A stretch of 5,907 bases of DNA from a bacterium (GTDB lineage: Bacteria; Spirochaetota; JAHITG01). The stretch's first letter is position 1. Each line of letters begins with the position of its first letter. Made by a program: the position numbers and the translations under genes. The notes below the pieces were generated by a model. It was given only the letters and a program-made list of their open reading frames with translations. It had not been told where the DNA came from and searched no databases. This document shows, piece by piece, positions 1 to 5,416 of this stretch. The DNA lies in assembly GCA_028711675.1 (NCBI GenBank), contig JAQTRT010000200.1:1-5907 (forward strand), written 5' to 3'.

Positions 1-163
1 TCTATTATATACGGGCCTCCTGGCGCTCCAGGCTCTCCTGACAGGATGCATCGAATCCCTCATGGCCAGGCTGCGCATGACGCACGTTCCCCAGTTCATT
101 TTTTTTATCACGGCCATCAGCCTGTTCCTGTTCTTTATCATCATGGTGAGGCCGTTCCCGTAA
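1..163 (+). CDS. hyfC: HyfC/HycD-like (NuoH-type) membrane subunit, C-terminal end only
   Basis: The reading frame is open from the window's left edge (first full codon at base 2) to TAA at 161-163 and gives the last 53 residues. They read as a polar turn with E-S-L-M-A-R-L-R-M-T-H-V-P-Q-F, then one hydrophobic helix (F-I-F-F-I-T-A-I-S-L-F-L-F-F-I-I-M-V) and a short R-P-F-P tail. The pattern 'E-S-x-M-A-R-L-R ... V-P-Q-F' before a final helix is what I recall of the end of HyfC/HycD proteins, the NuoH homologue that forms the membrane docking site and quinone-site-like cavity in complex I relatives. The next gene starts 16 bases later with a good ribosome binding site and is a HyfE-like protein, which supports the call. 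Everything upstream lies outside the window, so length and key residues cannot be judged. Confidence 0.75.
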   Translation, partial: LLYTGLLALQALLTGCIESLMARLRMTHVPQFIFFITAISLFLFFIIMVRPFP

Positions 164-179
164 TGGAGACAGAAACCGT

Positions 180-821
180 ATGATCAATTTTTTACTGGTT
201 ATTTTTGTTATATCCATGCTGTATGCCGCGACCACCAGCAGGATGGAAGCCAATGTCAAGGTCTTATCCATCCAGGGTGTCCTGTTCTTTCTCATGGTCC
301 TGCCCAATTTCAGCCATATTCCATTCTCTGATTTTCTGTTCCTGTGCACGGAGACCCTGGTCGTCAAGACAATTCTGATACCCCTTATTTTAATGTATAT
401 CATCAGGAAGAACAAGGCTTACCGGGAAGTGGAGCCTTATATTCCGGGCTTTTATTCAATGGTCATTACAGCCGTTCTTTTTGTTTTCGGGTTCATCATG
501 GCATATTACGCGGGCCGGGTCAGCCATGACGTGAAGCCGCTTTATTTCGGCATCTCCATGTCGGTCATCATGACCGGGCTTTTCATCATCATGAGCAGGA
601 AGAAGATCATTACGCACATCATGGGCTATATGTTCATGGAGAACGGCATCTTCCTGCTGTCTCTTTCCGTTGCCAGGGAGATGCCTCTTATCGTGAACCT
701 GGGTATCCTGCTCGATATTTTCGTAGGCGTCTTTATCCTGGTGGTCTTTTACAATAAGCTCAGGTCAGCCTTTGAGTCCGAGAAGATGAACATCGATAAA
801 CTGGACTATTTAAAGGATTAA
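180..821 (+). CDS. hyfE: HyfE-like (NuoK-related) integral membrane subunit
   Basis: This 213-residue protein is close to E. coli HyfE in length (about 216). It is almost wholly hydrophobic, with about seven membrane helices (roughly residues 2-18, 26-41, 53-74, 93-112, 121-138, 145-162 and 169-191) and a charged C-terminal tail. The most telling segment is I-M-G-Y-M-F-M-E154-N-G-I-F-L-L-S-L-S, the HyfE/NuoK-type helix with a buried glutamate thought to sit on the proton path. A second buried acid, D179 in G-I-L-L-D-I-F-V-G, is also typical of HyfE. The family provides a NuoK-like part of the ion-translocating arm. The ATG at 180 follows GGAGA (165-169) at about 10 bases. The stop at 819-821 lies one base before the next start, so the two genes are probably translationally coupled. 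The subunit family is quite certain. Its role in ion pumping is inferred from the family. Confidence 0.85.
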   Translation: MINFLLVIFVISMLYAATTSRMEANVKVLSIQGVLFFLMVLPNFSHIPFSDFLFLCTETLVVKTILIPLILMYIIRKNKAYREVEPYIPGFYSMVITAVLFVFGFIMAYYAGRVSHDVKPLYFGISMSVIMTGLFIIMSRKKIITHIMGYMFMENGIFLLSLSVAREMPLIVNLGILLDIFVGVFILVVFYNKLRSAFESEKMNIDKLDYLKD

Positions 822-822
822 A

Positions 823-2247
823 ATGCTTAATGGAATAAATATCATACCGCTCCTGTTCCTGTTGCCTGCCGGGCTGTGTATCCTGCTTATCCTGTTCCGC
901 TCCAGGGTGCTGAACGCTGTTTCGCTTCTCCTGTACCCGGTCGTTTATCTGGCCGGTACGGTGAAACTGTATCTTTATCCTGAGGCCGGGTCCCCTTATT
1001 TCCAGTCAGACCCGCTCAATCTGTTTTTCATGTTCGTGCTTGGCATTGTCTTTTTTACGGTCACGCTTTACCATATCCGGTATCTCCGCCATTCCAAAGC
1101 CTTGATCATGCGCCAGACCGTGCATGTCATCCTGTTCCTGCTTTTTGTCGTATGCATGACAGGAGTGCTCCTTTCCCAGCACCTTGGCCTGCTGTGGGTT
1201 TTTGTGGAAGCCACGACGCTCATCAGCGCGCCTCTCATCAGTTATGAAAAGTCGAAATCGTCGCTTGAAGCAACGTGGAAATATATCTTCATCTGTTCCA
1301 TAGGAATTTCCCTGGCATTCGTGGGCATCATCCTGCTCACTTTATCGGGCGGCCCGAACAATTCCCTGTTCTTCAGCGATTTGTACCGGAACGCGTCCTT
1401 GTTCTCTTTGTTCTGGCTCAAGCTTTCTTTGCCTTTCATCCTCATCGGGTTCGGTACAAAGATGGGGCTCGCGCCCGTGCATGCGTGGCTGCCTGACGCG
1501 CATTCCGAAGCGCCTTCGCCTGTCTCTGCCATGCTCTCCGGAACATTATTGAACACAGCCTTATTCGCCATATTAAAGATAAATAAAATAATGCAGCTCG
1601 CCGGGCTCGGGACATATTCCCATGTCCTCTTTTTATTGATGGGTTTTATGTCCATCTTCGTGAGCGCGGTCTTTATCTTGCGGACCAATAATTACAAGCG
1701 CATGCTGGCGTATTCTTCCATAGAGAATATGGGTATCATCACCATTGCCATGGCTCTGGGCGGGGCAGGCGCTTTCGCGGGATTTCTTCATATCGCGGCG
1801 CATTCGTTCAGCAAGGTCCTGCTTTTCCTGACAGCAGGCAATATCCTTCACCAGTATAATACAAAGGAGGTCAGCAGGGTGGAAGGCATTCTCAGGCAGG
1901 ATAAGATGACAGGCTGGCTCTGGATCATGGGCTTCATTTTTATCGCTGGCTTTCCGCCCGGGCCCGGCTTTATCAGTGAGATACTCATGGTAAAATCGTT
2001 CCTGAATATGAAATATATAGTGCTGATGGCCCTGTTTGTCCTGCTCCTTACATTTATCATTTTCGGCCTTGCCAGGACTATTTTTAAAATGAGCTTTGGC
2101 CAGGGCCCCGTGAGACCGGCCGGGAAGAAGTATGCGGTGCTGGAATACCTTCCGCAGATCATCCTTATCATTGTTCTGGCTGTGATAGGTATTTTCATGC
2201 CGGATATTATATACAGATTGATTCAGGGCGCCCTGGGATGTATTTGA
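823..2247 (+). CDS. hyfF: HyfF-like (NuoL/M/N, antiporter-like) ion-translocating membrane subunit
   Basis: This 474-residue, many-helix protein belongs to the proton-conducting membrane transporter family shared by NuoL/M/N, Mrp antiporters and Hyf/Hyc hydrogenases. It is somewhat shorter than E. coli HyfF (about 526). Visible family landmarks are E129 in W-V-F-V-E-A-T-T (the TM5 glutamate, like NuoM E144), K213 in G-F-G-T-K-M-G-L-A-P-V-H (the TM7 lysine, like NuoM K234), the loop W-L-P-D-A-H-S-E-A-P-S-P-V-S, H327 and K331 in A-A-H-S-F-S-K-V-L-L-F-L, and E386 in G-P-G-F-I-S-E. So the core charge relay of an ion channel is present. N244 stands where NuoM has a lysine (K265). I believe Asn is common in HyfF-type members, so this is probably a subfamily trait. 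The ATG at 823 follows an A-A-G-G-A site at 813-817 inside the end of the upstream gene, with a one-base gap between stop and start. Which ion is moved cannot be read from the sequence. Confidence 0.88.
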   Translation: MLNGINIIPLLFLLPAGLCILLILFRSRVLNAVSLLLYPVVYLAGTVKLYLYPEAGSPYFQSDPLNLFFMFVLGIVFFTVTLYHIRYLRHSKALIMRQTVHVILFLLFVVCMTGVLLSQHLGLLWVFVEATTLISAPLISYEKSKSSLEATWKYIFICSIGISLAFVGIILLTLSGGPNNSLFFSDLYRNASLFSLFWLKLSLPFILIGFGTKMGLAPVHAWLPDAHSEAPSPVSAMLSGTLLNTALFAILKINKIMQLAGLGTYSHVLFLLMGFMSIFVSAVFILRTNNYKRMLAYSSIENMGIITIAMALGGAGAFAGFLHIAAHSFSKVLLFLTAGNILHQYNTKEVSRVEGILRQDKMTGWLWIMGFIFIAGFPPGPGFISEILMVKSFLNMKYIVLMALFVLLLTFIIFGLARTIFKMSFGQGPVRPAGKKYAVLEYLPQIILIIVLAVIGIFMPDIIYRLIQGALGCI

Positions 2248-2258
2248 AAATTTCTTGT

Positions 2259-2284
2259 AACGGCGGGTTTTTAAACCCGTCGTT
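2259..2284. repeat. Intergenic hairpin, copy 1 of a REP-like palindrome
   Basis: A 12-bp stem with a 2-base loop lies in the 66-base gap between the hyfF-like and hyfG-like genes. The left arm is AACGGCGGGTTT (2259-2270), then TT, and the right arm is AAACCCGTCGTT (2273-2284). All pairs are Watson-Crick except one G-T wobble (2263 with 2280). A near-identical palindrome occurs at 3820-3841 in the next gap. The run after the stem is TTTATT, not a clean T tract, and the operon continues, so an intrinsic terminator is less likely than a REP-like palindrome or an mRNA-stabilising or processing structure. Confidence 0.75.
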
Positions 2285-2313
2285 TATTCATTGTTTATGG
2301 AGATAGAAGCAAA

Positions 2314-3801
2314 ATGAACGTATCTGAAAACAAGAATGTGCACCTGATAAAATTAAATGACATCCCCTGTTTCGACCGGGATGATTTCCTGGCCCAGCTC
2401 ATTATCCGTTGCAGGATGGACAAAAGGGTGGTCGCGTACTTCGGCGTGCCTGAAAAGAGCCGTGTTAAAGTGTATGCCGTGCTGGCTGATGATGAGAGAG
2501 GCGGGGTCCATGTCTCTTCCGCGTTTTTCCCGGAAAAAGGTTCCTACTCCTGTCTGACTCACCACCTTCCTTCTTTTCATATGTTCGAGCGCGAGCTTTT
2601 CGAACAGACCGGCATTCTCCCGGAAGGCCATCCCTGGCTCAAGCCGGTCAGGTACTGCCATGACCGCGCTGACAGGAAGAGCAGCATGGCCGGTTATCCG
2701 TTTTATACCATACCCGGCGAGGAAGTGCACGAAGTGGCAGTAGGGCCTGTGCATGCGGGCGTGATCGAGCCCGGCCATTTCCGGTTTATGTGCAACGGCG
2801 AGAAAGTGTATCATCTGGAAATACAGCTGGGTTACCAGCACAGGGGAGTGGAAGAACTGTTCCCGGCACACGCCCGGTTCATGCCGCATTTGGCTGAATC
2901 CATAGCAGGAGACACGGCCATCGGCCATAACCTGGCCTATTGCCAGGCCATGGAAGCCCTGGCAGACATCGAGGTCACGGAAAACGCAATGCTTATCAGG
3001 GACATAGCTTTGGAGCTGGAGAGGATCGCCGTGCATATCAACGACCTGGCAGCCATAGCCAGTGACGTGGCTTATCTCTTGGGAAACGCGGTACTGGGCG
3101 CAGTACGTACCCTGGTCATTAATACAACGCAGGCCGTTTGCGGCAACCGGTTCGGCAAAGGCCTGATCAGGCCGGGCGGAGTGCTTTTTAACATTGATAA
3201 AGCGGACCGGCCTGAGATAAAGAAGACATTGAAGAGAGTGAAAGATACGGTCAGGGATATGTGCGGCATCATGTTCAGCTCACCGACCGTGCTCTCACGC
3301 CTGGAGAAAACAGGAGTTGTGGAGATGGAAACAGCGCACAGGATCGGCCTTGTGGGAATGAGCGCCAGGGCATCAGGCCTGGGCCTGGATATCAGGTCGG
3401 ATTTCCCGGATAAGGTCTATGGGGAATTGCAAATACCGAAGATCGTGCTTCCGAACGGCGATGTGTATTCACGGGCCAGGATCCGTTTCCTGGAGATATT
3501 AAGCTCCATAGAATTTATCGAAAAAGCCCTGGACGGGCTGAGAGAAGATGGGACCATGCGCGAAGCGGAATACAAGCTGGAAAAAGAGAGCATGGCGATT
3601 TCCCTGACAGAGGGCTGGCGCGGTGAGATCGTGCATGTCGGCCTGACGGATGAGGACGGAAAGCTGGTCCGGTATAAGGTGAAGGACCCCTCGTTCAACA
3701 ACTGGTTCGGCCTTAGCCTGGCAGTGCGGAACAACGGCGTATCCGATTTTCCGCTTTGCAACAAGAGTTTCAATCTCTCCTATTGCGGCCATGATCTATG
3801 A
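2314..3801 (+). CDS. hyfG: HyfG/HycE-like fused NuoC-NuoD subunit lacking the Ni-Fe cysteines (Ehr-type)
   Basis: This 495-residue soluble subunit has two parts. Residues about 20-115 resemble NuoC (30-kDa complex I subunit), with the signature F91-E-R-E-L-F-E-Q-T-G-I-L-P-E-G-H-P-W. Residues about 140-495 resemble NuoD and the [NiFe]-hydrogenase large subunit, with G-P-V-H-A-G-V-I-E-P-G-H-F and L-G-Y-Q-H-R-G-V-E (172-180). In group 4 hydrogenases the next motif is E-R-I/V-C-G-x-C; here it is E195-S-I-A-G-D-T-A, so both cysteines are gone. The C-terminal D-P-C-x-x-C motif is replaced by S485-F-N-L-S-Y-C-G-H-D-L495. The protein stops where a hydrogenase would be cut by its maturation protease. 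A Ni-Fe site is therefore not expected, and the protein is better called an energy-converting hydrogenase-related (Ehr) large subunit with an unknown reaction. The ATG at 2314 follows GGAGA (2299-2303) at 10 bases. E. coli HyfG/HycE are longer (about 555-570). Confidence 0.88.
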   Translation: MNVSENKNVHLIKLNDIPCFDRDDFLAQLIIRCRMDKRVVAYFGVPEKSRVKVYAVLADDERGGVHVSSAFFPEKGSYSCLTHHLPSFHMFERELFEQTGILPEGHPWLKPVRYCHDRADRKSSMAGYPFYTIPGEEVHEVAVGPVHAGVIEPGHFRFMCNGEKVYHLEIQLGYQHRGVEELFPAHARFMPHLAESIAGDTAIGHNLAYCQAMEALADIEVTENAMLIRDIALELERIAVHINDLAAIASDVAYLLGNAVLGAVRTLVINTTQAVCGNRFGKGLIRPGGVLFNIDKADRPEIKKTLKRVKDTVRDMCGIMFSSPTVLSRLEKTGVVEMETAHRIGLVGMSARASGLGLDIRSDFPDKVYGELQIPKIVLPNGDVYSRARIRFLEILSSIEFIEKALDGLREDGTMREAEYKLEKESMAISLTEGWRGEIVHVGLTDEDGKLVRYKVKDPSFNNWFGLSLAVRNNGVSDFPLCNKSFNLSYCGHDL

Positions 3802-3819
3802 TTTTCTGGTTTTTTATAG

Positions 3820-3841
3820 CGGCGGGTCTTTAGACCCGTCG
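3820..3841. repeat. Intergenic hairpin, copy 2 of a REP-like palindrome
   Basis: A 10-bp stem with a TT loop lies between the hyfG-like and hyfI-like genes. The left arm is CGGCGGGTCT (3820-3829) and the right arm is AGACCCGTCG (3832-3841). It matches the palindrome at 2261-2282 at 20 of 22 positions. The two differences (T to C in the left arm, A to G in the right) replace a T-A pair by a C-G pair, so the pairing is preserved. There is no T tract after the stem (GATATC follows), which argues against an intrinsic terminator. The orientation is the same as copy 1. Confidence 0.75.
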
Positions 3842-3879
3842 GATATCTGTCGTTAACCTAAAATATTTTGGAGACATAG

Positions 3880-4632
3880 ATGTTAAGGATCATTAAAATG
3901 CGTATCAGGCAGGGCTTCCAGACCATCAGGGACATCAGGAAACCCGTGCTCACGGAAAAATTCCGCGGCCTTCCTGTGCTGGACCCTGAAAAATGCGAAA
4001 AGAACTGTAAGGCCTGCAGAGAGGTCTGCCCGGCAAAGGCCATCACGCAAAAGCCATTGAAGCTCGATATGGGAAAATGCACTTTCTGCGGAGACTGCCA
4101 GAGGGCGTGCAAGGAAGGCGCGATCCGTTTCACGAATAATTACAAGACCGCGGCCACCCGGAGCGACAGCCTGGTCATTGAGAGCGGAAAACAAAATTAT
4201 GAGGAATATGCCGTTAAAGTGAACAGAGAAATAAAAAAGATGTTCGCCAGGTCATTGAAATTCAGGCAGGTCTCTGCAGGCGGCTGCAATGCCTGCGAAA
4301 TGGAACTGAACGCCTGCTCCAACGTGAATTTTGACATGGCCAGGTTCGGCATCGAATTTGTGGCATCACCCAGGCATGCTGACGGCCTTGTTATCACAGG
4401 CCCGCTTACAGAGAACATGGCGGATGCGCTAAAGGATACATATTCTTCCATCCCCGAACCGCGTATCATCATCCTTGTCGGCGCCTGCGCCATCAGCGCT
4501 GGCATCTTCGCTGATTCATCTGCTTTGGACCGAAAATTCCTGGATGACCGCAAGCCCGACCTTTTCATCCCCGGCTGCCCGCCGCATCCGCTTACCTTCA
4601 TAAACGGTGTGCTGGGATTGCTGGGGAGATAA
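3880..4632 (+). CDS. hyfI: Ferredoxin-NuoB fusion, HyfH/HyfI-like Fe-S electron transfer subunit
   Basis: This 250-residue protein joins two modules. Residues about 35-85 are a two-[4Fe-4S] ferredoxin: C39-x3-C43-x2-C46-x3-C50-P, then C67-x2-C70-x2-C73-x3-C77. Residues about 125-250 are a NuoB/HyfI-like small subunit with the four expected N2-type cluster ligands: C136 and C139 (A-G-G-C-N-A-C-E-M-E-L), C203 (V-G-A-C-A-I-S-A-G) and C233 (P-G-C-P-P-H-P). It should accept electrons through the ferredoxin part and pass them via the proximal cluster to the NuoD-like subunit, on the cytoplasmic face of the membrane arm. In E. coli these are separate neighbouring genes, hyfH then hyfI, and the domain order here matches that gene order, which suggests a fusion. 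The linker (about 85-125) is charged. The ATG at 3880 has GGAGA at 3870-3874, five bases away. This is the last gene of the complex in the window. Confidence 0.9.
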   Translation: MLRIIKMRIRQGFQTIRDIRKPVLTEKFRGLPVLDPEKCEKNCKACREVCPAKAITQKPLKLDMGKCTFCGDCQRACKEGAIRFTNNYKTAATRSDSLVIESGKQNYEEYAVKVNREIKKMFARSLKFRQVSAGGCNACEMELNACSNVNFDMARFGIEFVASPRHADGLVITGPLTENMADALKDTYSSIPEPRIIILVGACAISAGIFADSSALDRKFLDDRKPDLFIPGCPPHPLTFINGVLGLLGR

Positions 4633-4854
4633 GATAACGGTTTTAATTTTATACTGCTTTTAATGTTCTTGATTTCCTGTTTTAATTTATATAACATATA
4701 TTATAAACTGGTAATACTCAGTGTGGGAAAAATTCAAATAAAAGGTATAATGTGTCAGATACTTATACTAATTTATGGAGTTTTTTGGAATTTCATTTTT
4801 AAGAGTATATATCCTGATTAATTTAAAGTTATATAATTTTATTGGAGAAAAGAC
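4633..4854. other. AT-rich intergenic gap with a possible -10 element; no gene seen
   Basis: This 222-base gap marks the drop from about 50% GC to strongly AT-rich DNA. I see no convincing hairpin with a T tract after the hyfI-like stop, so a terminator for the operon is not identified. A perfect TATAAT occurs at 4746-4751, and another at 4832-4837 just before the ribosome binding site of the next gene. Neither has a recognisable -35 box at 16-18 bases, and such hexamers are expected by chance in DNA this AT-rich. No coding frame of note is present. Confidence 0.4.
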
Positions 4855-5220
4855 ATGGAAAATATAAATGCAATTTTTCTTTTAAAAGTTATCGCCCTAT
4901 TTGTATTAGTATTGCTTGCTTATATTAGTCGTAGAACACTTAAAGATGCTGATATAGGTGCCTTAGGAGATGATAATGAAGGGAAAAGAATAATTGTTTT
5001 TAAATTAATTTTTAATTTATATTTATATCTAGCTTTAGTATTAATTCTTATTGCAAGATTATTTGAATTTTTAAGTAATGAGTTATTTATAGCACTGTTT
5101 ATTGCTGGTTTAGCTGGTTTAGGAATAAAATTAAGTTCCGATATAATAAAAAAATATTATGGGAGAATTATTTATAATAATAATAACAGGTGTTGTTGTG
5201 TAAAGGGTATCGGTTCTTGA
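4855..5220 (+). CDS. Unrecognised small three-helix membrane protein, AT-rich
   Basis: I do not recognise this 121-residue protein. It has three likely membrane helices (about residues 6-24, 46-66 and 77-93). Helices 1 and 2 are joined by a charged loop, R-R-T-L-K-D-A-D-I-G-A-L-G-D-D-N-E-G-K-R. After helix 3 comes a basic patch (I-I-K-K-Y-Y-G-R) and an odd tail with N-N-N-N-R-C-C-C-V-K-G-I-G-S. A good ribosome binding site (GGAG at 4844-4847, seven bases before ATG) supports it as a real gene. Counted GC is 90 of 360 bases (25%), far below the operon upstream, with AT-rich codons throughout, which suggests acquired DNA. Its stop codon (5218-5220) touches the first base of an inverted-repeat element, so the natural C-terminus may have been lost or replaced. 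The tail after about residue 107 may not be original. No function is proposed. Confidence 0.6.
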   Translation: MENINAIFLLKVIALFVLVLLAYISRRTLKDADIGALGDDNEGKRIIVFKLIFNLYLYLALVLILIARLFEFLSNELFIALFIAGLAGLGIKLSSDIIKKYYGRIIYNNNNRCCCVKGIGS

Positions 5221-5349
5221 CGGGCTGTTGCCCAAATCGAAAAAATACAAAAAATGGAGGGACACGATCTATAAAACATATTAAAATTTATCGTTTCTTT
5301 CGGGCTTGATAAATCAAGCTCCTGCAAATTCATTTGGGCAACAGCCCGT
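5220..5349. mobile_element. MITE-like / paired-REP element with perfect 18-bp terminal inverted repeats
   Basis: ACGGGCTGTTGCCCAAAT at 5220-5237 is the exact reverse complement of 5332-5349. The 130-bp unit contains no usable open frame. Each arm also folds on itself: GGGC-TGTT-GCCC (5222-5233) and GGGC-AACA-GCCC (5336-5347). Near the right end a third hairpin is GCTTGAT-AA-ATCAAGC (5304-5319). The bases TG flank both ends (5218-5219 and 5350-5351). TTG can be read at 5217-5219 and 5349-5351 if the element ends at 5348, so a 2-3-bp target duplication is possible but weak. Small size, terminal repeats, lack of coding and AT-rich filling fit a miniature inverted-repeat element moved by a transposase elsewhere, or an inverted pair of REP palindromes. 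The 94-base spacing argues against a transcription terminator. Confidence 0.65.
5304..5319. repeat. Internal hairpin inside the inverted-repeat element
   Basis: GCTTGAT (5304-5310) and ATCAAGC (5313-5319) pair perfectly over 7 bp with an AA loop. Its design, a perfect short palindrome with a 2-base centre, resembles the hairpins at 2261 and 3820, but the sequence is unrelated. It may be a separate REP-type palindrome nested in the element. Confidence 0.5.
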
Positions 5350-5355
5350 TGCTAT

Positions 5356-5384
5356 TTGACAAATAAAAATAAAAGCGTTATATT
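5356..5384 (+). promoter_or_regulatory. Sigma70-like promoter for the GDPD gene
   Basis: A perfect TTGACA (-35, 5356-5361) is followed after 17 bases by TATATT (-10, 5379-5384, one mismatch to TATAAT). Transcription would begin near 5391, about 26 bases before the ATG at 5417. This is the best promoter match in the window and implies that the downstream gene is transcribed on its own, apart from the hyf-like operon. The -35 box begins only six bases after the end of the inverted-repeat element. Confidence 0.65.
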
Positions 5385-5416
5385 ATTGAATCAACATTAT
5401 TCATCGGAAAATAATA

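Noticed and set aside
1242..1688. Antisense open frame opposite the hyfF-like gene, with others at 3417-3792 and 4197-4697
   Set aside because: Each overlaps strongly supported + strand coding and has no family motif or ribosome site of its own that I can support.
2259..2284. Intrinsic terminator splitting the hyf-like operon
   Set aside because: The hairpin is GC-rich, but the following run is TTTATTCATT, and the second copy is followed by GATATC. Both lie between genes that must be made together. A partial attenuating effect is not excluded.
2353..3036. Long antisense open frame (227 codons) opposite the hyfG-like gene
   Set aside because: It is rich in His, Cys and Met without any domain I recognise, and lies wholly opposite a clear NuoC-NuoD gene. 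It is a codon-bias shadow.
2314..3801. Annotation as an active [NiFe]-hydrogenase or formate hydrogenlyase large subunit
   Set aside because: All four Ni-Fe ligand cysteines and the cleavable C-terminal tail are missing.
4686..4707. AT-only palindrome (TTTATA ... TATAAA) after the hyfI-like gene
   Set aside because: Only about six A-T pairs, expected by chance in DNA of this composition.
4746..4751. TATAAT as the promoter of the small membrane protein gene
   Set aside because: There is no -35 box at a proper distance and several such hexamers occur in the AT-rich gap. It is mentioned only within the gap entry.
5220..5349. Long inverted repeat as a transcription terminator or a CRISPR remnant
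   Set aside because: The arms are 94 bases apart with no T tract at the end. There is only one pair of inverted, not direct, repeats and no spacers.
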